From NCBI GenBank assembly GCA_023375785.1, contig SZWC01023237.1, forward strand, positions 10,545 to 39,844: a stretch of DNA of 29,300 nt, given 5' to 3'. A program made the position numbers and the translations under genes. The DNA is from Penium margaritaceum. Taxonomy: Eukaryota; Streptophyta; Zygnematophyceae; Desmidiales; Peniaceae. This document shows, piece by piece, positions 9,131 to 18,340 of this stretch (position 1 is its first letter; every line of letters begins with the position of its first letter). The notes below the pieces were generated by a model that saw only the letters and a program-made list of their open reading frames with translations, was not told the origin of the DNA and searched no databases.

Positions 9131-11640
9131 TAGGGGGTGCGATACAGGTAGAGGGGGGCAGATTTGAGAGGATGGCTCAGGCTCCACCGGTGCTGGCACG
9201 CCTTTACGGGGAGGCTTGTCGCCGGGTAGGTCTTCTCCTCCAGCGCTACTACTCCTGGGTTCTTCAGCCGGACCTTCCGCCCAGAGCCCTCTGCAGCAAG
9301 TGGATGCTCTTCCTCCACTTCCAGGTGCTGCTATGTCGAGTGCCTTCCTTCGAGGAGCAACTGGGGGACCCCGCCTTTCCATCAACCCAACACAGACCGC
9401 TCTGGCGCGGTCGGTGGATTAGCTCTTGCGGTCAGGCCTACCCTGACCTTTGCTCTGTCGACAGCGTCGTCCTTGAGCGATGCGCCCGGTTTGAGGTGGG
9501 CGACTGGGCGGGGCTTTTGGATGAGGCCTGTGCCTTAGTGCGTCCCGCGCAGCGAGCTTGGGTGGCGGCCCGCCCATTCACGCGACAGGCGGCGGTAGAG
9601 CAAGGTGAGGAGGGGGCGAGAGCAAGCGAGTGCGCGGCCAGTATGGTGCATGCTGGGGCATTATCGAGGGCGATGCAGTAGTTTGAGGGACGTCCGCCAG
9701 CAGCAGGTACGGCCACGACTTTGGCTGCTCTCAGAGAGCGACATCCCCCCGCCGAGGTGCCCATCCCGGCTAGGGTACACTCTTTCCAGACACCGGGGGG
9801 TGGTGCTGCTGGGGTGACGGAGGAGATGATGGAGGAGGCGCTACAGGACGCGCCTCCAGGTTCGGCAGCAGGTCCCCTTGGTCTCACTATGGACCTGCTC
9901 CGTGACCTGGCCTTGGACTCACCGGCGTGCATGGAGGGCGCGGGGGGGGGGGGTCATACGAGCTATGCTGGATGGGGCCATGCCGGCAGAGGCGGCAACG
10001 TGCATGGGTCGGAGCAGACTCATCCCTATCTTGAAGGGAGCTACGGACGTAGAAGGGGTCCGGCCGTTGGCGGTGGGTGAGTTTGGGTTCGGCTTGCTAA
10101 CCGACTCCTCCTTTTATGGGACAGGATCCGCTTGCACCGAGCACTTCGCCCTCACCAGTTCGGCGTTGGAGTGTCGGAGGGGGCGGGGGTGCTGGTTCGT
10201 GGGGTGCGTGCCATCCTCTCGGCCAACCCGGACTTTTGGCTGCTTCGGCTCGACGTCCGCAACGCCTTTAACGAGGTGGAGCGGGCGGCGGTGTTTGAGG
10301 CGGTGCGGGATCGGGGTCTTGGCATGTGGATCCTGTCCCTGCGACAGTTTTACACCACCCCGACGCAGCTGCTCTTCTTCGGTGTCAGCGCACCGGCGGT
10401 GCTGGAGAGTGCCCAAGGTGTACGCCAGGGAGATCCCCTGGGCCCTACTTTGTTCGACCTTGCCCTTGCCCCAGTGCTTGAGGCACAGTCCCAGGTGCTG
10501 ACGCTGGCTCGGGGGGAGCGTGGAGGCCATGTGGGGGCCTATCAGGACAATGCGACGGTGACCGCACCTCCACAGCCCTTGGCGGCAGCCTTCACCTCCA
10601 TGGTTGCAGCAGCGGCACTACATGGCCTACACATCCAGCCACGGAAGTGCCTCCTACTACGGCGGATGGAGGCGGAGGTGCCCAAGGCGCTCTCTGGGCT
10701 TCCTTGTCGATGGGACGGCGTGGTGTTGCCGGGGTGCCCGGTGGGCGACGCAGTTTTTCAGGCAGCATGGGGAGGGATGGCTACAGGAGCAGCTGCGGGG
10801 TCTGCCGCAGGTGAGCCGGATGGAGGAGCTGCAGGCGGCTATGACCCTGATCCGACTGTGCATCATCCCCCGGGTGGACTTCTGCATGCGGGCGCTCCCA
10901 CGTGAGGAGCATCGGCTGGAGACTCTGCATCGCTTCGATCAGGCCATTTGGGAGGTAGTACTACGCCTCCTTCAGATTGCGCAGGCTCAGGAGGTGGGGT
11001 CGGCGGCCTTTGAGCTACAGCGTCTGGCTCGATGGCAGTTGCAGCTGCCATTCGCCGTCGGCGGTGCGCGTCTGTTGGGGGCGATAGACCGGGCTCCACT
11101 AGCCTGTGCCTGCTCCACAGGGAGTCTTTTGCCGGCCCTCACCAGCGAGTTCACCGCCTTCCTTCCAGCGGATGGTGCGCTAGCGCACTTGGCACCGGGG
11201 TGGGACCTGGTGGAGGAGGAGCTGCCTACGCCGGTGTTTGCGACCCTGCCTACCCTGGAGGCGCTGCAGCAGGGCGTAGAGCCGGGGCTGTACCAACGGA
11301 TGTGCAGACAGTGGTACTCGTTTCGAAGGGAGGGTTGGATTGCGGCGTGTGGCCGTCTGGCGCAGAGACGGTGTGGGTGCGCACAAGGGGGGCCCAGAGG
11401 CATGCGCCACCGGCGTGGCTGTGAGCGCCATGCCCACCAGCGGTGTTGGGCGACGGCGACGAGGGGCAGTGCCATCTGGTTGCAGGAGACTCCACCCGGC
11501 CGAGAGGATCGGACGTACCTGGCCCTGGCAGACTTTCGTCTTCATGCCCAGCTGTGGTTGGGCCTCCCCTTGCCCCACCTGGAGCAGGTAGGCCTTGATG
11601 GTATGGACCCGGGAGCGGTGACCAGGAGACGCTGGATTGA
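9131..11640 (+). pseudogene. LINE reverse transcriptase region
   Basis: The frame entering from 2497 continues through a helical segment (MAQAPPVLARLYGEA from 9172) to a TAG at 9679-9681, then in the same frame to PPGSAAGPLGL near 9855-9890, a conserved pre-RT block of this LINE type. A 12-G run (9942-9953) shifts the frame. RLIPILKG and DVEGVRPLAVGE (about 10010-10080) follow, then another shift near 10080. Next come HQFGVGV, motif A LDVRNAFNEVER (about 10246-10281), motif B GVRQGDPLGP (about 10420-10450) and motif C reading AYQDN (YxDD position 10540-10551), so the second catalytic Asp is Asn. A five-T run near 10752-10756 marks a further shift, after which a thumb-like region runs on. A Cys/His-rich patch near 11350-11440 may be a decayed CCHC knuckle. 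Confidence 0.88.
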
Positions 11641-12642
11641 CGGGGCCATTCAGCGCATTCACAACGCCATCAGGGATGAAGCTGGCCGACATCTTCGGCG
11701 AACACCGGCTCTCATTTACGGTTGAGAGCGGGGGGGTGCCCCGCCAGACGGATGGGGCGCCGGGCGAGCTACGTCCGGACCTGACGCTGTCAGACCCTGA
11801 GTCAGGCCTGACCTGGGTCCTTGATGTGACTACTGTGGATCCCCAGGGGGACAGAGCATCCAGGCCAGGTGTGGCGGTGGAGGCAGCAGAGAGGGGCAAG
11901 GTGGAGCGGTATCGTCCGACGGCACGGCCAGGGCGCCACATGCGCCCTCTTGCATGGGAGACCTTGGGCGGCATGGGCGACTACTTCTGGTCCTTCCTGG
12001 CCCGCCTCGCCAGGATCTGCCTGGCACGTGGGCCACGACGGTGCTCTGCAGAGGTGTTTGAGCGCTGGGCCCAGCGTGCGGTGGCTATTGTGGCACAGCG
12101 GGTCTCCATCGTTGGTGTGCGCAGCCAGTGTGCGGCCATCCGCTTCTACAGTGTCGTGCGTTGCGCGGCGGCGGATGACCGCCCGGAGGGAGAGGATCTT
12201 CCGCTGTTACATGGTGTGGGGCTTCCACTTGCCCTTGGGCTATCCGCTCTGTGTTCGGTTGAACCGGTCTTTGCCGGNGGCACGGCCAGGGCGCCACATG
12301 CGCCCTCTTGCATGGGAGACCTTGGGCGGCATGGGCGACCACTTCTGGTCCTTCCTGGCCCGCCTCGCCAGGATCTGCCTGGCACGTGGGCCACGACGGT
12401 GCTCTGCAGAGGTGTTTGAGCGCTGGGCCCAGCGTGCGGTGGCTATTGTGGCACAGCGGGTCTCCATCGTTGGTGTGCGCAGCCAGTGTGCGGCCATCCG
12501 CTTCTACAGTGTCGTGCGTTGCGCGGCGGCGGATGACCGCCCGGAGGGAGAGGATCTTCCGCTGTTACATGGTGTGGGGCTTCCACTTGCACTTGGGCTA
12601 TCCGCTCTGTGTTCCGTTGAACCGGTCTTTGCCAGTACCTAG
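11640..12642 (+). pseudogene. LINE C-terminal restriction-like endonuclease domain
   Basis: A frame change near 11680-11700 leads from IHNAIRDEAG into LADIFGEHRLSFTVES. The nuclease core follows: RPDLTLSDPESGL (Asp 11778-11780), then TWVLDVTTVDP (Asp 11823-11825), with AAERGKVERY downstream supplying a Lys. The RPD-x(n)-DV-...-K arrangement is the PD-(D/E)XK pattern of endonucleases in R2/CRE/NeSL-type LINEs, which nick the target for target-primed reverse transcription. A conserved helical tail follows (WETLGGMGDYFWSFL). The segment from 11921 is duplicated after an N, so the last ~120 residues appear twice. The second copy ends at TAG 12640-12642. An intact element would have one copy. Confidence 0.82.
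11921..12635 (+). repeat. Direct duplication around a single N in the LINE C-terminus
   Basis: 11921-12277 and 12279-12635 are near-identical direct copies (period 358 bp) separated by N at 12278. Only a few differences are visible, such as GGCGACTACTTC versus GGCGACCACTTC and GCCCTTGGG versus GCACTTGGG. The structure is the same as at 6328-6811. Confidence 0.93.
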
Positions 12643-12795
12643 GACACCCTTTCTATTTCTATTTCTGTCTCATTACCACCGTTCATGTGCCGTTGGTGGC
12701 GGAGACACTTTTTATACCCCGTAGATGTGCCGGTGCAGGGGCGGCTTGCATGTTTTCCCTTTCTATAAATTTTTATTGAAAAAAAAAAAGAAAAA
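12643..12795 (+). other. LINE 3' UTR and poly-A tail
   Basis: About 140 bases follow the last stop, including CTATAAATTTTTATTG. They end in A10-G-A5 at 12780-12795. The A tail at the 3' end on the coding strand agrees with the LINE's + orientation. I could not find a matching target-site duplication at the 5' side. Confidence 0.7.
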
Positions 12796-13070
12796 TCACT
12801 CTGTCTTTCAAATTTTGAAACAGGTGACAAATTGTTACCTACTTGAAATGTTTAACTTTCATTTGTATGCACAACTTCATGAGCATGAAGATCTAGGACC
12901 ATGGACATAGGGTGGAAGGTGTGGGAACACTACACTTGAAATTTAAGCCTACTTGGATTTTTTTTTGGAAGCCTGGCTCAAGAATTCGGCGTTTAATTTA
13001 ATCTTTCACTCAATATTTTGCCTTTTAATTTAATAGCAAAAAATTTGCTGAGCAAACCTTTTGAGCCCTG
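12796..13070. other. AT-rich spacer between LINE tail and array B
   Basis: No coding signal. Near 12977 the sequence GCTCAAGAATTCGGCGTTTAATTT resembles 151-176, which lies immediately after array A. This suggests arrays A and B share a larger repeated unit of array plus AT-rich flank. Confidence 0.5.
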
Positions 13071-13425
13071 ATCATGTCACAAGTGCACGTGTCCATCATG
13101 TCACAAGTGCATGTGTCCATCATGTCACAAGTGCACGTGTCCATCATGTCACAAGTGCACGTGTCCATCATGTCACAAGTGCACATGTCCATCATGTCAC
13201 ATGTGCACATGTCCATCATGTCACAAGTGCACGTGTCCATCATGTCGCAAGTGCACGTGTCCATCATGTCACAAGTGCATGTGTCCATCATGTCACAAGT
13301 GCACGTGTCCATCATGTCGCAAGTGCACGTGTCCATCATGTCACAAGTGCACGTGTCCATCATGTCACAAGTGCACGTGTCCATCATGTCACAAGTGCAC
13401 GTGTCCATCATGTCACAAGTGCACG
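13071..13425. repeat. 24-bp minisatellite, array B (about 14.8 units)
   Basis: A partial unit at 13071-13080 is followed by fourteen full 24-bp units from 13081 and a 9-base partial at 13417-13425. Ten of the fourteen contain CACGTG. Units 2 and 9 have CATGTG, and units 5 and 6 have CACATG. The unit matches array A. Because 24 is a multiple of three, all frames stay open and give spurious repetitive peptides on both strands. Confidence 0.98.
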
Positions 13426-13840
13426 CTAGTGAGCAAGTGGTAGTGTTGGTGAGTGAGTGCGAAAGTTTTTGTGAGAGGCGTAGTGGCTTGGCGTACAAAG
13501 GGGGGGCTGACCTGTTCGTCGCTCTGAAGCATATTCAAATGTTCACATTCTTAGCGCTGAGGCATGCACACATGTTGCTGCATGTGCAGCTGCTGCAGGA
13601 AATGCTGAAGCCAGTGACGTGGGCGTCGGTGGTGGACGGGTGGCCCCTTGTCGACACAGGAGTGCAGGTGAGGGTCAGAAAGCAGAAGTCATTTCCGTGC
13701 GCTCACCGGAAGAGCGCTTCTCGTCATGTGGCTCGCATGTGTTGGCATGTGTAGCTGGTTCCACACGGAATCTATGCAAATCTATCCCTTGCCACTGGCC
13801 GCTAGACGTGGGAGTCCATCCAGAGTGGTGTGGCTTGGTG
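13426..13840. other. Unique-looking sequence between array B and the pentamer satellite
   Basis: About 400 bases of moderate GC with no recognisable protein or RNA. One reading frame continues out of array B to a stop near 13754, but only because the array is open in every frame. Confidence 0.5.
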
Positions 13841-15490
13841 TGGCCTTGCATGACACGGTGCAACGTGGCGCGGCTCAGCGCGGTGTGGCGCGGTGCGACA
13901 TGGCACGGCGTGGGGCGGCGTGGCGTGGCATGGTTTGGCGTGGGTTAGCGTGGCTTGGCATGGCGTGGAGTGGCATGGGATCGTGTGACACGGTGTGGGG
14001 CAGTGCAGTGCGGTGTGGTGCAGGGCAGTATGGCGTGACATTGTGTGGCGTGGCATTGGCCTTGGCGCAGCGCAGTGTGCCGCAGCGTGCCATGGCACAA
14101 CTGAGCACGGCAAGGCGGCCCTGGTCAATTGAGGGCACGTCATGTCACGTGACGTCACGTCACGTCATGTGATATCATGTCATGTCGTTTCGCGTCACGT
14201 CCCTTGTCTTCATGTTGTGTCACCTGGTGTTGCGTTGTGTTGTTTGCTGTGGCGTGCCATTGCACGGCGTGGCTTGAGGCTGGGTGGCGTGGCGTGGCGT
14301 ACTACGGCGTGCTGTGGCGGGGCGTGGCGTGGCGTGGTGTGGTGTGTTCTGGTGTGGTTTTGCGAGGGGAGGCGTCGCATGGCATGACATGGCGTGGCGT
14401 AGCTTGAGGTGGCCTTGCCTGGCATGGTGTGGCGTGGCATGGCACGGCGTGGCGTGGCAAGTTGAGGCATGGTGTGGCGTGGCGAGGCTGGGCGTCACAT
14501 GACGTTGTGTGGCATTAAGTGGCGTCACGTGGCGTCGAATGGCGTTGCTTAACGTTGAGTGGCGTAGCCAGGTGTGGAATGTCATGGCGTGGGGCTCCCG
14601 TGGCCTGGCATGGCCTGGCACGGCATGGCACGGCCTGGTGCAGCGCAATGTGGAGGGGAAGGAGGGGAACATAGCTGCACAGCATGGAATCTTGTTTTAT
14701 TGCTTTCCGTCCCATGGTGTGGCGCGGCGTGTAGTAGCGTGGTGTGGCTTGGCATAGCAGGGCGTGGTGTAGTGTGGTGTTGCATGGCGTGGCGCGGCAT
14801 GGCATGTCGCGGCGTGGCGTGGCGCGGTTTGGTGTGGCGTGGTGTGGCATGGCGTGGCGTGGCGCGGCGTGGCGTGGCGTGGCGTGGCGTGGCGCGGCGT
14901 GGCATGGCGCGGCGTGGCGTGGAGTGGCGTGGCGTGGCTTAGCATCCTATGGCATCGCATGGCGTCGCGTCGCGTCGCGTGGCGTGGCGTCACATGGCAT
15001 GACGTCCCGTGGCGTGACGTCCCGTGGCTTTGTGTGGCGTGGCGTGGCATGGCGTGGCGTCGTGTCGCGCGGCGCAACGCGGCATGGCATGGCGAGGCGT
15101 GATGTGGCGTGGCGCGGCGCAGCGCGGCGTGGCGTGGCGTAGCGCGGTGCCGCGCGGCACGATGCGGCGCTGCATGGGGTGGAGTGGCGTGGCGTGGCGT
15201 GGCATGGCGTGGCGCGGCGTGGCGTGGTTTGGCGTGGCCTATCTTAGCCTCATGTTGCGTACATTAGGCGGTGCGTGGTGTGGCATGACGGCAGGCCTTG
15301 GTGTGGTGTGGCACAACGCAAGGCTGCGCGATTTATTGCAATGCAGTGCGACTTTGCATGGCTTGGCATGGGATTATGTGCCATGGTGTGGTTTGCCAAG
15401 GCAATGCGTAGCAAGCCCCGGGACAATGTGGCGCAGCATGGCATGGCAGGCAGTGGCGTGGCATGACACAGGATGGCAGGCCATGGCGCG
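13841..15490. repeat. Degenerate GGCGT-type pentamer satellite, about 1.6 kb
   Basis: The + strand is built from 5-base words close to GGCGT/GGCAT (TGGCG in another phase). It is purest at about 14280-14460 and 14780-15240 and more mutated at both ends. A sub-block near 14140-14220 uses GTCAC/GTCAT words instead. The + strand is G/T-rich with frequent GG steps at 5-base spacing. Every frame yields MAWRGVAW-like or MPRHATPRHA-like peptides, which are artefacts. A less repetitive island lies at about 14640-14710. Confidence 0.96.
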
Positions 15491-15867
15491 GTACAGTCAC
15501 TTGTAACGTAGGTTGAGAGAGCTTCAAATTCTGCGTTATGCACTCCTCTAGAGCATTATATCTATTTGGCTCCTCATTCGTGCCATGCCTACATTGTTTG
15601 GTATCGCAGATCGGGCAAGCTCGGTGCACTCACAAATGTTTGTTTGATGATTTTTGTTGCACACACTGTCCTGTGGTGTGTTCTGGCGTTGACATTTCAG
15701 ATTCGTACTTGTTGTGTGTGTTGTCTGCTCGTCACCCATGTTGCTGTGGTTGAAAGGATGCAGAGCATATTGGACAAGCTGGTGTGCATGCGCGCGCCCA
15801 TTTTTCTGTATGCACCCAAGAGGTGTGGCGCGGGACTAGGCTCATTCACCGTGGAAATCATCCGCAG
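15491..15867. other. Unassigned sequence before the gap
   Basis: The pentamer pattern fades by about 15490. The following ~375 bases are mixed-composition with no coding or RNA signal I can support, and run into the N gap. Confidence 0.5.
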
Positions 15868-16544
15868 NNNNNNNNNNNNNNNNNNNNNNNNNNNNNNNNN
15901 NNNNNNNNNNNNNNNNNNNNNNNNNNNNNNNNNNNNNNNNNNNNNNNNNNNNNNNNNNNNNNNNNNNNNNNNNNNNNNNNNNNNNNNNNNNNNNNNNNNN
16001 NNNNNNNNNNNNNNNNNNNNNNNNNNNNNNNNNNNNNNNNNNNNNNNNNNNNNNNNNNNNNNNNNNNNNNNNNNNNNNNNNNNNNNNNNNNNNNNNNNNN
16101 NNNNNNNNNNNNNNNNNNNNNNNNNNNNNNNNNNNNNNNNNNNNNNNNNNNNNNNNNNNNNNNNNNNNNNNNNNNNNNNNNNNNNNNNNNNNNNNNNNNN
16201 NNNNNNNNNNNNNNNNNNNNNNNNNNNNNNNNNNNNNNNNNNNNNNNNNNNNNNNNNNNNNNNNNNNNNNNNNNNNNNNNNNNNNNNNNNNNNNNNNNNN
16301 NNNNNNNNNNNNNNNNNNNNNNNNNNNNNNNNNNNNNNNNNNNNNNNNNNNNNNNNNNNNNNNNNNNNNNNNNNNNNNNNNNNNNNNNNNNNNNNNNNNN
16401 NNNNNNNNNNNNNNNNNNNNNNNNNNNNNNNNNNNNNNNNNNNNNNNNNNNNNNNNNNNNNNNNNNNNNNNNNNNNNNNNNNNNNNNNNNNNNNNNNNNN
16501 NNNNNNNNNNNNNNNNNNNNNNNNNNNNNNNNNNNNNNNNNNNN
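15868..16544. other. Assembly gap (677 N)
   Basis: Unbroken Ns. Reading frames that span it have no meaning. Composition changes from GC-rich repeats on the left to AT-richer sequence on the right. Confidence 1.
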
Positions 16545-16553
16545 GTAGGGTCA

Positions 16554-16585
16554 GACTGTAGTCCATATGCATATAGACTACAGTC
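16554..16585. repeat. 32-bp near-perfect palindrome
   Basis: The 10-bp arms are GACTGTAGTC (16554-16563) and GACTACAGTC (16576-16585). The centre contains ATATGCATAT, itself a palindrome. Only one pair (16564/16575) is mismatched. It begins 9 bases after the gap. Confidence 0.9.
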
Positions 16586-16628
16586 ATGAGATCGATCAGC
16601 TCTTGCAAGAGCTGATGGATCTCATGAC
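16583..16628. repeat. 46-bp near-perfect palindrome
   Basis: The 23-bp arms run from GTCATGAGATCG at 16583 to GGATCTCATGAC ending at 16628, meeting at CTTG/CAAG. There is one mismatched pair, with no loop required. It overlaps the preceding 32-bp palindrome by three bases (GTC). Confidence 0.92.
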
Positions 16629-17030
16629 ATTGGAGATGATGTAGACAATGATGCAGACGAGGGAGGAGGAGCTATTGAGTAGACAGAGGATCACTCCACA
16701 ATCCACGTCTATCAGGTGATGATGGAGGAGCTAAAGCAGGTGATGATCTCGAAGATGATGTTGGCGATGATGTAGACACAATGCCTTGTGATGCTGTGGG
16801 CAGAGATGTAGGCATTAATGTGAGTGTAGAGGTGGACGCTCACTCATTCAACAACACAAGCGTAGGGAGTGATGCATGTATGGGTGCAAAGACAGATGCA
16901 AAAGAGGGTGTATGCGACACGAAAGACACAAGCGGGTCAGGAGAACTGGCCGAGGACCATGTGACTTAGGAGCCGCCCTTTGCACATGAGGCATGGGTAA
17001 GAGAGAAGACGCGATGGAAAATGTCCGGAC
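16629..17030 (+). other. Possible decayed acidic coding remnant
   Basis: The motif GATGATGTAGAC occurs at about 16637 and about 16766, giving DDVD-like peptides. From about 16735 one frame stays open to TAG at 16967-16969, reading an Asp-rich then Ser/Thr/Gly-rich stretch (AGDDLEDDVGDDVDT, then CDAVGRDVGINVSV). An in-frame stop lies between the two motif copies. No family is recognised, so this may be chance. Confidence 0.2.
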
Positions 17031-17469
17031 TAAATTTCCAAGACAACCGAGAGCCTCATGTGACTCCATGACATTGTAATGTTGTGGGTCTCAGAAGCTT
17101 CTAAGCCTTCGACTTCGGCAAGACATTGAGGAACGGGAAAAGATACAAATGTTGTAGAGCTTCTCATCATGTTTGCCTTTAGGGAGCTAGACAAAGGCTG
17201 TGCTCCCCCAAGCTCAAGCAAGGTGCACATCAGTACGATGGCCGCATCGCCGTTCATATGGAGTGACGTGGTGTGCAAGTGGTTCTTGAGGAACCCGATT
17301 CCACACCCAAGTCCTGTACTTCGTTGGCTTGTAAACAAACACATTTGATAGGCCAAAGTCGACAAGCAGAAAATGAACCTCATCACTCAAGGTCCAATTC
17401 CAACGGTCTGAGACACCGATTTGCTCAGGGGTTTAAGGGCAGAGGAATCAAACCAAACACTAATCGTAG

Positions 17470-18340
17470 TAGCACAAAAGAGGTTGGGACCACTTAATTC
17501 TCCACCATGATCTGGGCCAATGACCCGTAGCTTGCGCTAAAACGAAATGGTTGTGCCTAGACTAGCCAAGATTTGATGGTGGGACCAACGCCAGACATAG
17601 GGGAACATCCAATAGAAGCACAAGTTGTCCTCGGTCACATAGAGGACATAATGACTAGCACTAAGGAACTCGGCCAAAAACATCCCTATAGCACCAGCAT
17701 GGACAGAAGTGAGCAGCTCATGAGTACACGATGTGGACACTAGAAAGGTAGAGCGATGCATGTCGCCTTGCGCCTAGTCCAAGTAATCAGCCGTGCAGGA
17801 AGTCGGGATAGATGATGCATGCAATCCAATAGCAGGATGATGATACACCAAGCTATGAATGGCGTTGGTGCTCACGTGGCACAGGCGGTGAAGAAGCAAA
17901 CTTGAATGCTCAAGCAAGGGTGAAGGAGCGGCATGCACGTGCACGGTGGCAGTGCCGAGCAAACCAAGTGCAAAGAAGGGCATTTTTCTTTCTATGATGA
18001 ACACCGCAAATCAGAGGGACACAAATGAGTACCAACACCACAAGATGCCACAAAGTCAATACCCTCGTCATCAAGGGTAGCAACTGACAATAGACTCACT
18101 TCAAGCAGAGGCATGTACAACACTTCAGGCAGAAAACACATTGTCTGCAAGGCCAAAAAAGCGCACAACACCAACACTCTCGACATGTAGCATATAGTCT
18201 GAGCTTGTAGGAAAAGGCAGATGTCCCCAATAGGCCCCAGGGACATCAGTACCTGACGCGACAATGTCATGAGATTAGTGGGACAGCAAGAGACAACTAA
18301 AAATGACCGAAGGAGTAGGCCAACAGACAAGGAAAAATGA
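17470..18340 (-). pseudogene. Decayed Ty1/copia fragment: protease, GAG-pre-integrase, integrase
   Basis: Read on the minus strand from high to low coordinates. Near 18290 there is CCPTNLMTLSRQVL, where copia protease has DSGATxHMT. VLYMPLLEVSLLSVATL near 18080-18130 is the conserved 'VLYVP.L..NLLSV' block. LLHRLCHVSTNAIHSL near 17850-17895 is the 'LWH.RLGH' zinc-finger start. HRSTFLVSTS then THELLTSVHAGAIGMF near 17690-17760 is the 'HR.PF...LE.VHSD..GP' entry to the integrase core, and IGPDHGGEL near 17505-17530 is the second catalytic block. Stops and frame changes are common and the first catalytic Asp positions are lost. RT and RNase H are absent, either beyond the gap or deleted. It is much older than the element at 2498-9125. 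Confidence 0.78.

Larger units (their letters stand above)
359..12795 (+). mobile_element. LINE-type non-LTR retrotransposon (RNase H - RT - restriction-like endonuclease), split by a copia insertion
   Basis: Left piece 359-2497, right piece 9131-12795; the interval 2498-9125 is a nested Ty1/copia element. The pieces belong together because the copia carries a perfect 5-bp target duplication (GCTGT), and its removal leaves one open frame running from the RNase H domain into the RT-bearing half. Domain order is a Q-rich and P-rich N-terminus, RNase H, RT and PD-(D/E)XK-like endonuclease, then a short 3' UTR and a poly-A tail at 12780-12795. There are no LTRs. The coding frame is broken by several stops and frameshifts, and the C-terminus is duplicated around an N at 12278. 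The C-terminal nuclease places it with the R2/CRE/NeSL-type LINEs rather than the apurinic-endonuclease LINEs; the clade is an inference. Confidence 0.85.

Noticed and set aside
3609..9681. Alternative genetic code with TAG/TAA read as Gln
   Set aside because: The in-frame stops of the copia and LINE are TAG/TAA only, some in Gln-rich context. However, the decayed gypsy has TAG at Lys and Arg positions and TGA at Arg positions, and the LINE would lack a proper stop. Ordinary decay explains all of it.
13081..13425. CRISPR array
   Set aside because: Units abut with no spacers, and the context is eukaryotic repeat DNA. It is a minisatellite.
13074..13754. Long frames on both strands encoding 8-residue repeats (for example MSQVHVSI)
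   Set aside because: The 24-bp unit is a multiple of three, so every stop-free frame remains open through the array. There is no start context, domain or non-repetitive coding signal.
13726..15506. Many frames rich in Trp-Arg-Gly or His-Ala-Thr-Pro
   Set aside because: They are translations of the pentamer satellite in different phases and occur on both strands.
15566..16608. Frames of 250-330 residues across the gap
   Set aside because: Most residues are unknown because the interval is Ns; the flanks show no coding signal.
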